This document shows, piece by piece, positions 21,498 through 32,697 of a DNA stretch of 64,000 nucleotides. The position numbers and the translations under genes were made by a program. Below the pieces are notes generated by a model. The model had not been told where the DNA came from. It searched no databases and worked only from the letters and a program-made list of their open reading frames with translations. Each line of letters opens with the position of its first letter. Positions within the stretch are counted from its first letter, which is position 1. Source of the DNA: Pseudovirgaria hyperparasitica (taxonomy: Eukaryota > Ascomycota > Dothideomycetes > Acrospermales > Acrospermaceae). The stretch lies in contig NW_022985557.1 in NCBI RefSeq assembly GCF_010093815.1, positions 682,001-746,000 on the forward strand, in the 5' to 3' direction.

Positions 21498-23416
21498 TCA
21501 GGCTCGCTTCCAATCATCATGTTTTGAATGATTGACGACCCCATGCCAGATCATGTCCCCCAGATTCCGGAAAAATTTGCGGTATCTTTGGGTCTCGATA
21601 GCCTCGTGCATCTCAACGAGGTTGATCGGGAGGACTTTGAAATACATCCACAGCAAGACTCGCCGCACAGTGACACGATCATCACGAGACACGTTGTCTA
21701 ATATTCTTCATAGGCCTCATACAATCCTTTGGGAAGAGCATTCAAAGCCATACGAATGGTTCTCAGGGCATGGACGCTGGATATCGATTCGAATTGGCAT
21801 TGTACCCAATGAGACCTAACCTTTTAGCAGTGATTCTCGACACAAGAGTCGCAGATACTTACATTTCTGCAGACTTATTGACCAGAGACTGAACAACGTC
21901 TGCACGCGCCGCATCCGAGAGCCAATGTAGTCTTTTGTGTGTACGCTATCGACGGCCGATATAGAGTCTGACATCCTGATCCACTTCTTTTGAGAATTTC
22001 TCTCTGATTCGATTCTCCTGAGAATCATTAGTTGATCTTAGAGTATAGCATCCTCATGGCCCGTTCTCAATATACCGATGAGCACACCGCGTTCTTGAAG
22101 ATTTTGAAAGAAATTTAGCAAAGTCTCACTCCATTTGCACTCATCCAAGTCGTCGAGAAGTAACATATTCTTCCGTTCAGATCTCATGGCCACGGTCATG
22201 TCGAACAATTCCACATTCGAAGGCTATTTGCCATGGGCGCCCCCCGGTGCATCTTCTGAGAGCTTCGTGCATCTCGAAAGGGGAATGCCTTGAAGTCACA
22301 CAAAGTTGCGCTTCGAACGATGATACTGCATTAGAAAGATTCCGGGTATCGCCGCGACGTAAGTGGCGGTAGAATTATGCTAGTGCTACATCATTTAACA
22401 TATCACACACGGCTTCGATAGTGTGTGACAGAGCCTTGGAGCTGCAAAACGTTGAGCATACTATAAATGGAACCATGGGGCGCAAAACGTACGAAAGCGC
22501 TATCTTGCCTAATCCAGCTGCAAATGCATCTACGAGTCAGTAGGGCAGATGATCGGGATAGTTTAGACGATGCTCAGAAAAGCCGCTCAACCACAGACCT
22601 GCTGTTCTACCAGCTACCCGATTCGCATACACTCGGCATCCGACGAACCAACCGCTCGTTGATGGGTCATGCAGGAGAGAAGCAGGCTCATGCTACTCGT
22701 ATAGGTCCTTTGTAGACAGCCATTGGACGACGATATTCTCCCTGCTATCTATACACTCATCAGTAAGCCTTCGATAAGCTCAAAGGATGTGTTAAAGACT
22801 ATCTAATTTTGCGGCACGCATCTTTGCGCTCGGTTGCTGCACGTCATCTCTGATACGGCTGAGAATACCAGTGAGGGCCGACGTCATGTTCTGGATGTCG
22901 CGTCAGAGATATTTTTGATACACCTAGTGTTAAGGTTCATTATCTTCCAAGACCACTTACCTCTCATCCACAGTTATGGCAAGTCTCAACGTAGACTTAC
23001 ACTGTTCGATGCGCTGAAGCGAGGTCTTCACATCTTTCTCATTCAGTGTCCAACAAATAGCTCGCTTGAAGGCACGTTGCTGAACGCCAGCCTCGCCTGA
23101 CCACGCTGCGCTAACTGTCTCCTCGAGGACTCTTAGCTCTTGGGCGTACACCACCAGGGGCCGTGCTCTTTGCATAGCATCTCAAGCCTGGATCTAGCCT
23201 TGTCGCACCCAAGTCTGAATCACTGGACACGCGCTCAGTAAGGGCGTCGAGCTCCCCGAGGACGGCTCGCAAGTCCCGGACCTACTCGATAGTCTGGCTT
23301 AGACCCCATGGGTCGTTCTTTAGTGCAGCTTCAAAGTTATCATATACTTCCAATGCCTTGTTCGTTGCTTGCAAAATTGCTATTACTCCGGCCGCGATAC
23401 TCAACGGGTCAGCCAT
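21498..23416 (-). pseudogene. Decayed fungal STAND protein gene (N-terminal STAND domain plus NACHT NTPase)
   Basis: The minus strand from 23416 starts with MADPLSIAAGVIAILQ, the classic opening of the fungal N-terminal domain of STAND proteins, and runs about 44 residues to a stop at 23282-23284. Recognisable text continues after it (VRDLRAVLGELDALTERVSS), then needs a frame change before 23175 (PLVVYAQELRVLEETVSAAW). Further remnants in shifted frames: IVVQWLSTKDLYE near 22715, a Walker-B-like LLLDDLDECK near 22140-22166, ALPKGLYEAYEE with stops near 21706-21755, and VRRVLLWMYFKVLPINL near 21640-21670. These follow the order of a HET-E/NACHT protein. The P-loop region keeps only a weak AGLGK-like trace. 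Several stops and frameshifts make an intact product impossible. The downstream sensor repeats are not visible. Confidence 0.82.
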
Positions 23417-24407
23417 ACTGGGTACAAGTCAATGCTCAAGTCCCATCATCCGGTTGATCGAAGACGAACGGTTTCCAGTCTTTAAGATGGTATTGAAGTG
23501 TGGTAGCAGGTTTGAGATGACCATCCAGTCTCAGCCTAGTCGTGGCAATGAGCAATTCGCCTCCCTGTCGTTCTATTTACGTCCCATGAGGCACAGTAGC
23601 CTTAGACCTAGTATACTGCACACACGGTCTGCTACACTTAGCTCATAGACTTGTGGTAGCGACGAATATGGCGACTATATCTGTCACGTTGAGCTAGCCT
23701 TAATTCATGGAGCAGAGCAAGGCTGAAGCCTAAACCTGTTGTGACTCGTCTCAGAGATGCAGCCACTAAATTGGATCTCAAACGGTGTTCCGCGCCGCTA
23801 CTGTCCGCTTTGGCCAGTCATGTGCTCCATTACATCTTAAAATATCGGGGATATGCTCCCTTATGGCGATTGGATGGGACCAAATCAATATGATGTTGCG
23901 AGCCTTCGGGGGTCACATTATTGTGCCGTGTAGCCTGATCACCATGTAAACATCATCACAATAGCCTCATCCATACTAGAGCAAAAACAGCGATCATGTA
24001 CACAGCCTTATGACAGCATCCTGATCTAAACCCGCGCGTAAGTCCCTGTAGGTCCCGGCCCTGTTGCTACTCGCGTGCATATGCCTGTGCTTCTCTCAAT
24101 CTCTCTCCAACGGATACCCCCCTCATTGTACGAAGCCTGGGTACTTGAGGTATTCATGAAGGGTTACAACACCATGCCGCAAATGGTATACGGTAAATCT
24201 TGTCCGTCACTTGGAGCCATGTCAGGCGGCATCAATGCAGCCCTGCCCCATTTCACGATTCGAATACATAAGAAGTCGGTCATACCAATAATTACTTGCT
24301 TCGCATCGCAAATTTTGCATCGCAACGCTCATTTTGACATCCTACTCTGATTCCTCTTATTCTTGACTTTACAGGTCAGAGGGCCTAATTCTTGGTAGCC
24401 TTTAACG
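23417..24407. other. Intergenic region between the STAND relic and the HET gene
   Basis: A 991-bp stretch between two divergent units. No gene was recognised. A short piece near 24360-24400 is the likely HET gene leader (a pyrimidine tract and acag at 24371-24374, a possible leader-intron acceptor). Confidence 0.45.
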
Positions 24408-27017
24408 ATGGCACTTCAAGATAACGATCCTTTGGATTGTTTCTCGAAGCCTCGGAAGACAAGAGCAAAGCCAACTCCTGTCAAGCCAGCAAAGTCTGAG
24501 GATGCAGAAATCCCGACTAACCCAAGTCAACTCATACGATGGCGTGATGCTTTCGAGAAAGCGCAAAACAAGTTCAAGTACGACGACATCGACGCAGAAA
24601 AGGAAGTTAGACTACTTCTCCTATATGCAGGCAAAAGTAGTACTCCTATTCAGGTCTCACTTAGAACGATTTCCATGGACCTTCTCGGAAAGAAGTTCCA
24701 TTATGACGCTTTATCATATTACTGGGGTGATGGGCCACAGATCGACCCAGTCTTCATACGACCAGTCAAAAATCAGCGTGATGGCAAGGATATCAAGATA
24801 TTCGAAGATGTCTATCGCGCTTCGACTTTTCGAATTAAAGTGAAACGGAACCTATATTCGGCTCTTCAGCACCTTCGGGAAGAGAACGAAGATGTGATTC
24901 TGTGGATAGATGCTATATGCATAAATCAACAGAATCAACAGGAAAAGGAAGCGCAAGTTGCTCGCATGGCGCACATATACCGCCAAGCATCTAATGTGTG
25001 CATCTGGCTTGGTCATTCGAATGAGCGCTGCTCTAATGCAATGGATTTCATAACGAGGATATTAGGAACCCCAAACCTGGATGATTTTGTTCGAAAAAAA
25101 GAGCACGTGCAGCGCTGGCTTGATCTTGCACATCTGATGCGAAGTGACTGGTTCACTCGTCGCTGGGTCATTCAAGAACTTGCCCTTGCCAAAGAGGCCG
25201 TGGTCCACTTCGGCGACCGAACAATCAGCTGGGACGACCTCAAAGACGCCGTAGGACTTTTCAGTCTGCATTTTGATACTATCCAGCAGAACTTCGCTGA
25301 CGCCGATCAACGCGACATGCTTCAGGAAATAGGAGAGCTCGACCTATTAGGGGCACAAGTACTGGTGGACGTTATTGGAAATGTGTTTCGCAGGAAAGCC
25401 GACGGAACGATATACGAACCAGTCGCTGGACTAGAGACCCTCGTCTCCTCTTTGTCGACCTTCAATAGCTCCGATCCTCGCGACACAATCATCGCTCTTC
25501 GGAACCTTGCCAAAGAGACCTCTGGAATGTTTTCAAGAGGAACGACCAGATATGCGCCACCACCGCCACCTGACTATACCAAAAGTGTTCTTGTCGTGTA
25601 CAAAGAATTCGTAAAATGGGTAGTTACGACTTCCAAGTCTCTTAACATAATATGTCGTCACTGGGCCCTTCCGCCACGCGTCGCAGAGTCTACACTAGAT
25701 CCGAATCAGCTTGCTATGAGCACTGAACTACCGTCGTGGGTTAAAAAGATCTCAGAGAGCAAATATGGTGCTATGCTTGACGGCCGAAGTGGGCGTAAAT
25801 CGGCGGACGACTTTGTAGGATTGCCAGGCCACTCAGCCTATAACGCATCATACAACATAGAAGCAGAAGTATACTTCGGCGCTACTGAATATAAGACAGG
25901 CCTAAAGCCGCGTACGCCTCTATTGCCGCACGGGTTCGTGAGTCTCTCTGACCGTACAAGACAACCAAGTATACCAATTCGTAGGGAAACAGAGAATCAT
26001 ACCCAACTATTTGGACTATTCGGGGAACCGCTCTCAGCATCAGACATGGCAGATCAATCTCCTTGGGCTGATCAATACATTCCAACTTCGAAGTCGCCTC
26101 AGTCTTCACAGTTTCCTTCTGTCAAAGATGGGACAACCATGCAACCAATCAACGGAACTCAACCTGGCCGACATGCTCTGCTGAACGGCACTGCAGAAGA
26201 CGAGGAAACACCACAAGCCGAAGCAGGGGCGCAAGAAGTGAACATGAATGGCCACACATCGCACATCCCCAAACCTCTCGCGAAAGCTATACTTCAAGTT
26301 CAGAAACAGCAGCCCAATAAGCACGACGCAGCACCAGTAGACAGTGACATGACTAAGAAATGTGAGCCTTCCAGTGTAGAGGCTGTTGAGGCGGAGGATT
26401 CTTCTATTTTCGCCAGAGGTATTCAAATAAGCACTATCACTTTTGCTACCAATCCCATAGCGGATGGTGTAATTCCGCAAAAAGCGATTCATTTAGGAGG
26501 CTATAACAAGAATAGCGAATATAGTCAGATCAAGGCACCAGACAAGCTTTGGCGCACTCTAGTCGCTGATCGAGGGCCAGATGGAGGTCCCACCCCGGCC
26601 TGGTACCATCGTGCTTGCTTAGAGTGCCTCATCAACGATACTGTAAACGGCCACATCAACGTCAAGCAGCTCTTGGAGTCGAAGAAGAAGCTCCAGCACG
26701 TTCGGAAATTCCTAGAACGTGTCCGCTCCATTGTCTGGGAACGGGTCATCTTCGAGGCAGATCCTATGTCCAAACAGTCCAATCGGGAATCGCTTTTTGG
26801 ACTTGGACCTGCGACGACCTTGACCAATGACATAGTATGTATTCTCTTTGGCTGCACCGTGCCTGTCATACTGCGAGAGCAGAAGGATGAGCATGACGAA
26901 GTGTACTACGAATTCGTCGGCGAGGCTTTCGTCTACGGTATGATGGATGGCGAAGCTGTCACGAGCATGAGCGAGGAAGAACTTCAGGAGAGAGCAACGT
27001 ACTTCAGACTCATGTAA
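24408..27017 (+). CDS. HET-domain (heterokaryon incompatibility) protein
   Basis: A single exon encodes 869 residues. The HET domain spans about residues 95-300: FHYDALSYYWGD, the central VILWIDAICINQQNQQEKEA, RMAHIYRQASNVCIWLGHS and SDWFTRRWVIQELALAKEAV followed by WDDL. Residues ~330-440 continue the usual HET C-flank (SDPRDTIIALRNLA). From ~490 to 730 the protein is low-complexity with no known domain. The end (LTNDIVCILFGCTVPVILRE...EFVGEAFVYGMMDGEA) is the common closing block of long fungal HET proteins. In known cases HET domains trigger death after non-self fusion; whether this one does is inference. Intact frame, divergent from the decayed STAND gene. Confidence 0.93.
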   Translation: MALQDNDPLDCFSKPRKTRAKPTPVKPAKSEDAEIPTNPSQLIRWRDAFEKAQNKFKYDDIDAEKEVRLLLLYAGKSSTPIQVSLRTISMDLLGKKFHYDALSYYWGDGPQIDPVFIRPVKNQRDGKDIKIFEDVYRASTFRIKVKRNLYSALQHLREENEDVILWIDAICINQQNQQEKEAQVARMAHIYRQASNVCIWLGHSNERCSNAMDFITRILGTPNLDDFVRKKEHVQRWLDLAHLMRSDWFTRRWVIQELALAKEAVVHFGDRTISWDDLKDAVGLFSLHFDTIQQNFADADQRDMLQEIGELDLLGAQVLVDVIGNVFRRKADGTIYEPVAGLETLVSSLSTFNSSDPRDTIIALRNLAKETSGMFSRGTTRYAPPPPPDYTKSVLVVYKEFVKWVVTTSKSLNIICRHWALPPRVAESTLDPNQLAMSTELPSWVKKISESKYGAMLDGRSGRKSADDFVGLPGHSAYNASYNIEAEVYFGATEYKTGLKPRTPLLPHGFVSLSDRTRQPSIPIRRETENHTQLFGLFGEPLSASDMADQSPWADQYIPTSKSPQSSQFPSVKDGTTMQPINGTQPGRHALLNGTAEDEETPQAEAGAQEVNMNGHTSHIPKPLAKAILQVQKQQPNKHDAAPVDSDMTKKCEPSSVEAVEAEDSSIFARGIQISTITFATNPIADGVIPQKAIHLGGYNKNSEYSQIKAPDKLWRTLVADRGPDGGPTPAWYHRACLECLINDTVNGHINVKQLLESKKKLQHVRKFLERVRSIVWERVIFEADPMSKQSNRESLFGLGPATTLTNDIVCILFGCTVPVILREQKDEHDEVYYEFVGEAFVYGMMDGEAVTSMSEEELQERATYFRLM

Positions 27018-27689
27018 GTCAAGTCGATAGCGTGGGTGGTACACGTACCAATCGTTCTGTGTACAAGGGGGGCTTCACATTACTTGCTGTGGAAAGCACT
27101 CTAGCCCATCAAGCTATCGTTGACACTTAATGTAGCTGCAGGGATGCAGATCGAAGATTTTTCTGTAGTTGTCTGATAGGTTTCGGGGTGGGAATGGAGT
27201 TGGAGACGTAGAACAGCGGGGTGGAGTAACGGGAGCTGTCAGATTATGCGTTCTGCAAAGGAGTGTTTGTTGTTTGGCGCGCAGAGGCGTGCTTGTCTGG
27301 AAGCTTCCTTATGGGTGAGATATCGAGATGATTGTTGTCAAGGTGTTGTTCGGATGGGATTTAGGCTATGTGAGTGGAGAGATCGGGAGGGAGTTCTTGT
27401 GAGAGGCTCTATACCGTTATTTTGGTTTCATCGTAATATCTCAATTCATGTATTGGGTAGATATTTTTCTGGTGTTAGTGAAGTCTCGTTTTCCATTTCT
27501 CTCTTTAACGCAGGGGAAAATTTTGATTTTTCTCTGCCAGAGGCAGAAATGCGTCGTGCCTAGAACTCATGCACTTTGATTAGTGTAGCACTAGTGACTG
27601 CTACAAGTAAGGCTCTACAGTCAATTAATACACAAACAGCCGCCAGAGAGCTCGGTGGAAAGGACTATGTAATATGTAAAGTACACTGT
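27018..27689. other. Convergent intergenic region
   Basis: A 672-bp stretch between the HET and MYND stops. It is G/T-rich on the plus strand from about 27160 to 27500. No gene was recognised. Confidence 0.5.
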
Positions 27690-28904
27690 TCACGGAGCAT
27701 CATCGAAATCTGCTCCGACAGATGCTCCGGCGTCTCGTTGTGCGATCAAGTACTTTTGATGATAGTAGATGACAAACGCCGGCCGATTGATCATGGCGCG
27801 AGCTTGATCTTCAGTTATAGCCTTCTCTTTCAGATACATTCCCTGATTGTGGCCCAGAATGGGCACCACTTCCTGATGTGCATAATGACATATGGACTCC
27901 ATATGATGTGGCCACAGCGGCTTCATGTCCTGACGAACGACAATTACATTGCCCACAGTCCCATGCCAATCTTTGTGGGCATGACCGAAACCTGAGCATG
28001 CAGAGCCTTCGTGCGCCTGGTTTTTGGGATGGAGGCAGCTGTGAAGATGACGTGCGTACTGATTGTCTGTAGGGCACTCAGTCGCGAACAGGACCGTTCC
28101 TCGAGCGATGACAAGACGGGATAGGGTGGGAATACCGATAAGCTCCGCTATATCTGAGGACTCGCCAAGGTTGAAGATAGGATCTCGTGACGAAACCTTG
28201 ACGCTCTCGAACCTTGGCTTTTCAAATCTCTTGTGGTAATCATCGTTGATCCTGACGCCGTATACTGTCGTGATGGGCTGTTGTGGCTCTTTTCGGACGG
28301 CGGCTGGTTTATAGACGTATGAGCGGAAGAAGTCGACGACGTGCTTGAAGTCGCTCATACGTATGTCTCTGCAAAGACTGGCATCCCGGTCGAGGCCACA
28401 TTTGCCGTACACGACAATTGGTCCTCTCCAGAGAAAATTGTGTCCCACTGATCCTGCAGTAATACTCGAAACGCTGCTATTAAGCAAGGAGGGGTCGATT
28501 TCGAACGTATCGCGGACACAGACAGTGATCAACTCTTCAACCTCTCTCTTCAACACCTTGTTGTACTTGATATTCTGTCGTTCAGGGCAAGCGTCTTCGC
28601 CCAGATACGACTCGACTTTGGCATACTGGAATTCACCGAACGTGGCGCCACTCCACTCACAGTGTAGCCAGATGAAAGTGGGAGAGGATTTGTAAGGGTC
28701 GAGCAAGATGGCCCGCTTGTGCTCGTGTGTTGGACGTTCCGAAAGATCGAAATCCTTGTAGGTCTTGCAGATTAGTTTGTGCGTAGACAAGTCTGCGATT
28801 AGACATTTCTGAGAGCAGTAACGAGCTGCTTTGCAGGTGTGGCACCACATGATGCCGACATCATCGCAGGACGTGCATGGCGGGATATCAGAGGGGTTCT
28901 CCAT
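27690..28904 (-). CDS. MYND-type zinc finger protein
   Basis: A single exon encodes 404 residues when started at the ATG at 28904; the frame is open further upstream to 29003 but only from a TTG. The MYND finger lies near residues 9-45: CTSCDDVGIMWCHTCK, ARYCSQKC and a His/Cys pair in THKLIC. The remainder has no catalytic domain I can name; segments such as SPTFIWLHCEWSGATFGEFQ and WRGPIVVYGKCGLDRDA occur in uncharacterised fungal MYND proteins. No SET domain is visible. MYND fingers usually mediate protein contacts. Confidence 0.85.
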   Translation of the reverse strand: MENPSDIPPCTSCDDVGIMWCHTCKAARYCSQKCLIADLSTHKLICKTYKDFDLSERPTHEHKRAILLDPYKSSPTFIWLHCEWSGATFGEFQYAKVESYLGEDACPERQNIKYNKVLKREVEELITVCVRDTFEIDPSLLNSSVSSITAGSVGHNFLWRGPIVVYGKCGLDRDASLCRDIRMSDFKHVVDFFRSYVYKPAAVRKEPQQPITTVYGVRINDDYHKRFEKPRFESVKVSSRDPIFNLGESSDIAELIGIPTLSRLVIARGTVLFATECPTDNQYARHLHSCLHPKNQAHEGSACSGFGHAHKDWHGTVGNVIVVRQDMKPLWPHHMESICHYAHQEVVPILGHNQGMYLKEKAITEDQARAMINRPAFVIYYHQKYLIAQRDAGASVGADFDDAP

Positions 28905-30394
28905 ACTCTTAGGCCTGCCAATGTCCGTAGCTTGTGTTGTATGAGCGATCCGGCTGAAGTGAATGGAGATGTGACTTGCCTCAGGTGTAGGATATAGAGG
29001 CAATGGAAGAGTCGAGTGAATTCGCTGGCGAAGAACGTCGAATTGCGAGGTGGTATGAGGTTTTCAAGGCTCTGCTAATGAAGGAAGAAAGGGATGCTAA
29101 CGATTCTCTTTCTCGCGCCTTAGAGCTTTGATCTTAACATGTTTGTTGGGGTCAAAATCGCTTGACGGCCACGAACGATCGCAGCCGATTCACTTCCACA
29201 AACACAAGTATATTTCAGTCGCAATGCAAGGGAAGCAACTGAAAGCAGGTTATACGAAATATTGAGACATGATGAAGAAACCTTAAGACGGCGACGCGTT
29301 GGTCGACTGTAGAAAATCGGAGCTCTTTCAGTAACATGATAATATGAACTGAAAAATGGAGAACCTTACGCAATTGCCTTGCTAAACGAATTCACGTATG
29401 TATGATTGGGAGTATTGAACATGTGTTGCAACAATACTGATAAAATCAGATAACACCGTCTACTGGATCCCTCCATCTGTACAGCATGAGGTAAAATGAT
29501 GCAGATGACGTCGCGTAGATTGTTCTTCGAATCAAGATTCAGCGTAAAACTTGCGAGCAAGGAACAACAGGCGACAAATGCAGGTCCATTGAACGTTGAA
29601 AACTGCCTCTTTCTTGAGCACAGGCTCTAGTTCATGATCTCCCAATTGATGAGCCAAGAAACACACCACTCAATACGAAAGTACTCGCACCCGCAGACCC
29701 GCACTTACGCTGACTAACAGAGAATTCTTGTCTCGCGCTTCCTGGCTACATGCCAGCGTCACCCGAACTTTGACGAATTCCGCATGTTTTGAGACCAACG
29801 TCGTGATGAGCTGTTGTATCTCCGCTCCACCGACGCCGTTTCGTAGAGTAATTTCAAATACTGGTTCAGATACTTTGTTACGCGCCTACAGCTGGCGCCG
29901 CTGTGCCTCTATCTTGATGCATGCTGCCTTGCTTGGCGATGATACTATGCAAGTTGAGCACTTGATTCAGTGTTGGTAGCAGTTGACTTCAGAACCAAGG
30001 GGCCTATCAGGGCTTCTGGTTAGGTATTAATCGTAGCATATATACATCGATATGCCGATTAGAAGACACCCACTGGACCGCCGCGATGTTTGATAGCGAT
30101 ACCCTAATTGATTGTCATTAGCTCAACATGCTTTTTCATCGGCTACTCACTACCTACAGTACCAGTACCTACATAGCACTACTAGCTTTGTAGGGATTAG
30201 CGTTGGTTTACCCGGGCGATCGCGCAGATCGATCTACCTAGACACGCCAAAAGTCATGACGCACTATGTTCTCAATCGAGTACCTTACAATGTGATCATC
30301 CTCCCCTCGTGAAGCACGTTGATGCCGGTGGGCTCATTGCTACTTCACTTTCGAAGACACGCGTCTCACCATCCGAAACTATACTACGCGTAAC
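28905..30394. other. 1.5-kb divergent intergenic region
   Basis: It lies between the MYND gene (minus) and the FAD enzyme gene (plus). Open frames are under 90 codons and carry no motif. Promoters of both genes must lie here. No specific site was recognised. Confidence 0.5.
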
Positions 30395-32205
30395 ATGCCG
30401 AATGAAGAGCCACTCCTACCAACGAGCAACATGAGCCAGAATAGCCTCAAGAAAGATGGAGGACAGAGGAAGAAGGTGCTTGTAGTGGGAGCTGGTGCTG
30501 CTGGTAGGAATCACTTTGGTTCAATATTGAGCATTGCTAATTTAGTCATGCAGGCATGTCCTGCGCTCATCACCTTGCCGAACATCCAGATAAATTCGAA
30601 GTAACACTCATCGAGTCGCAGAACTATTGCGGTGGTCAGGCCTTCTCTATACCACTCGATAAGGAAAAACATGGTGCAAGCTGGTTGAATCAGGGTGTAC
30701 AAGGTGGAAGCTACATCTTTCATCACACCATGACCATGTTCGCACGACAGGGATTTGCCGCGAACCCAGTCGAGTTGCAAGTCTCGTTTGGTAAAGACGA
30801 ACAGTTCTGGTCCAACGTCTACCCTAGTAAGCTGCTAGAGAAACACCAGAAAGAGGTGAAGCGATTTGCAACTATGCTCAAGATAATCCGAATGTTTGAG
30901 GTGTTTTTGGGATTGCTGCCCATCAAGATCATTATGAAGCTCTTCTGGTTTTCTACTGAATTTGCCAACTGCATTGCTCTTCCTATGGTAGCTTTGTTCC
31001 TTGGAACTGGAAACTATACCCCGGAAGTACCAAGTATGATCATGGAGCGATTGAGCACTAGCCCTACATATGGAATGTGGTATCCACCCGACAAACAGAG
31101 TATTGCGAGCAATGAACCTCCTATGGTAGTCTTTCCGAAGTTCGCCGACTTCTACGATACATGGCGAAGGAGCTTGATCTCCAAGGGCGTCAATGTGCGC
31201 CTATCAACAGAGGTCACAAGCGTCGTTAAGCGTGATAGCACCGGAGCCACTGTTCGACTCATACAGCGAACTCCACAGCCCGACAACCACAACCCAAATA
31301 GTGTACACACAGATGATCCGACCTCAAACGCTGACGCCGGCGCCAAGGAGACAGAAGAACATTACGATGAACTCGTGCTCTGTGTATTGGCTGATACCGC
31401 GAAGCGTATCCTTTCTGAAACCGCATCCTTTCGGGAGAAGAAGGTTCTAGGATCAGCTAAGTTCTCAAATGATATCACCGTCACCCATTGGGACAGTGAT
31501 TACATGAAAAAGAACTATGAAATGTTCTTTAATCCTGACCAAGCTGTCACGTCCCTCTCAGGTGTCGACCAATCTTCCCGCGTAAAGAAAGCCAAGGATA
31601 GCTTCAAACCAATGTATCTCATCAAGATGTACCAGCAGGATCTCACGAAACTCGAAATGTGTTTCGACTGTACCAATTACCAAGCGCAATTTCCTCCAGA
31701 AGTTCCATTCGAGAAGCATGTGTTCCAGACCATCTTCCTCAACCATGAGCGCGATGGCCACCTTTGGAGTATCGATGACATCGATCAGAGCAAAATCATT
31801 CGCAAGGACTGGTGGCATCAGCTTTGCCATTCATGGACACATTATGTGTTCGTAGTGCCATGGATGTGGCTCCTCCAAGGCCGCAAACACACGCGATTCG
31901 CCGCCAGCTGGACGATGGTGAATGCGCATGAAGTGGCTTGCATGAGTGGTATTGCAGCTGCTGTCGATTTGGGCGCAAGGTACCCAGAGGATCTTGAGCG
32001 AGACAAGTTTGCACTACTGAGCTTTAGGCTGTACTATTTGTTGGCATACGGAAAGTGGTACAGTAGGCAAGCGACGAAGAAGACCAAGGAAGGGGAAGGC
32101 AAAGACTGGGCAAGCGGCTTGTACGGAAGTGTCTACAAAGGACCTGGTGTCGTTGCAGAAGAGCGACTAATGTGGAAGCGAGAGAATAATATTGAGTCCA
32201 TGTAG
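30395..32205 (+). CDS. FAD-dependent oxidoreductase (amine-oxidase-like)
   Basis: Two exons (30395-30503, 30554-32205) give 586 residues. The splice restores the dinucleotide-binding fold KKVLVVGAGAAGMSCAHHLA, with the acidic ribose-binding residue about 28 residues later (VTLIESQNYCGGQA). The next conserved block, ASWLNQGVQGGSYIFH, resembles the substrate region of NAD(P)/FAD-binding amine-oxidase-like proteins. Residues ~145-190 are strongly hydrophobic (LGLLPIKIIMKLFWF, CIALPMVALFLG) and could attach the enzyme to a membrane. A late block (RFAASWTMVNAHEVACMSGI) is the typical C-terminal FAD contact. Substrate unknown. The start is the ATG at 30395; an internal Met at residue 13 is possible. 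Confidence 0.85.
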
Positions 32206-32697
32206 ATATGTGACAGAAGTAGTGGCAGGCCTCCTCAGTCATGTGACAAGAGTGATGCAAGGGATGCTCCCCGCAGACCTCAACCACATCACCTTCTGCT
32301 GGGATATTTACGGCTGAACTTTTCCAATTCACCCCAGCCAGCTTCTCCTTGTTCATGATCGAACGCAACGCCGGGGTCATCCAAGTCACTCCGAGTTGTT
32401 CATTGCACTGTACATGTGAAGTGTGCCAGCGAGATGCAGTATGTTCACAGGGAAGGCTACGCGAGAACTCGGGGAGGGAATACACGAGGAGCTCGCGATA
32501 TGATCTGGGAGAATGGTATGTGATGCTTTAGTCAGATATTCTTAGCAGTGAACGTGTTTCAACCAACCAGAATAGCAAACTTTTCTAACCGGAAGCGTGA
32601 GCTACAACGTATATTTTTCGTTATGCTGCAGTATACTAACGACTCATTTGCAGAAATATTTTATCGGAGCACGGTACCAGAAAACGATTTTGCCGAC
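32206..32697. promoter_or_regulatory. Upstream and leader region of the UIM-repeat gene, with a likely leader intron
   Basis: Bases 32609-32653 look like a 45-bp intron: GTATAT donor, a perfect TACTAAC branch site and TTTGCAG acceptor. Removing it does not disturb the frame that leads to the ATG at 32698, but that frame has no ATG upstream of the intron, so the intron probably lies in the 5' UTR. Confidence 0.55.

Noticed and set aside
20650-24407. Transposon remnant as the source of the decayed region
   Set aside because: The readable fragments match STAND/NACHT proteins in order; no transposase, reverse transcriptase or terminal repeats are visible.
32548-32697. Upstream extension of the UIM protein
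   Set aside because: It begins with GTG, not ATG, and contains a 45-bp intron with perfect splice signals; 5' UTR is more likely.
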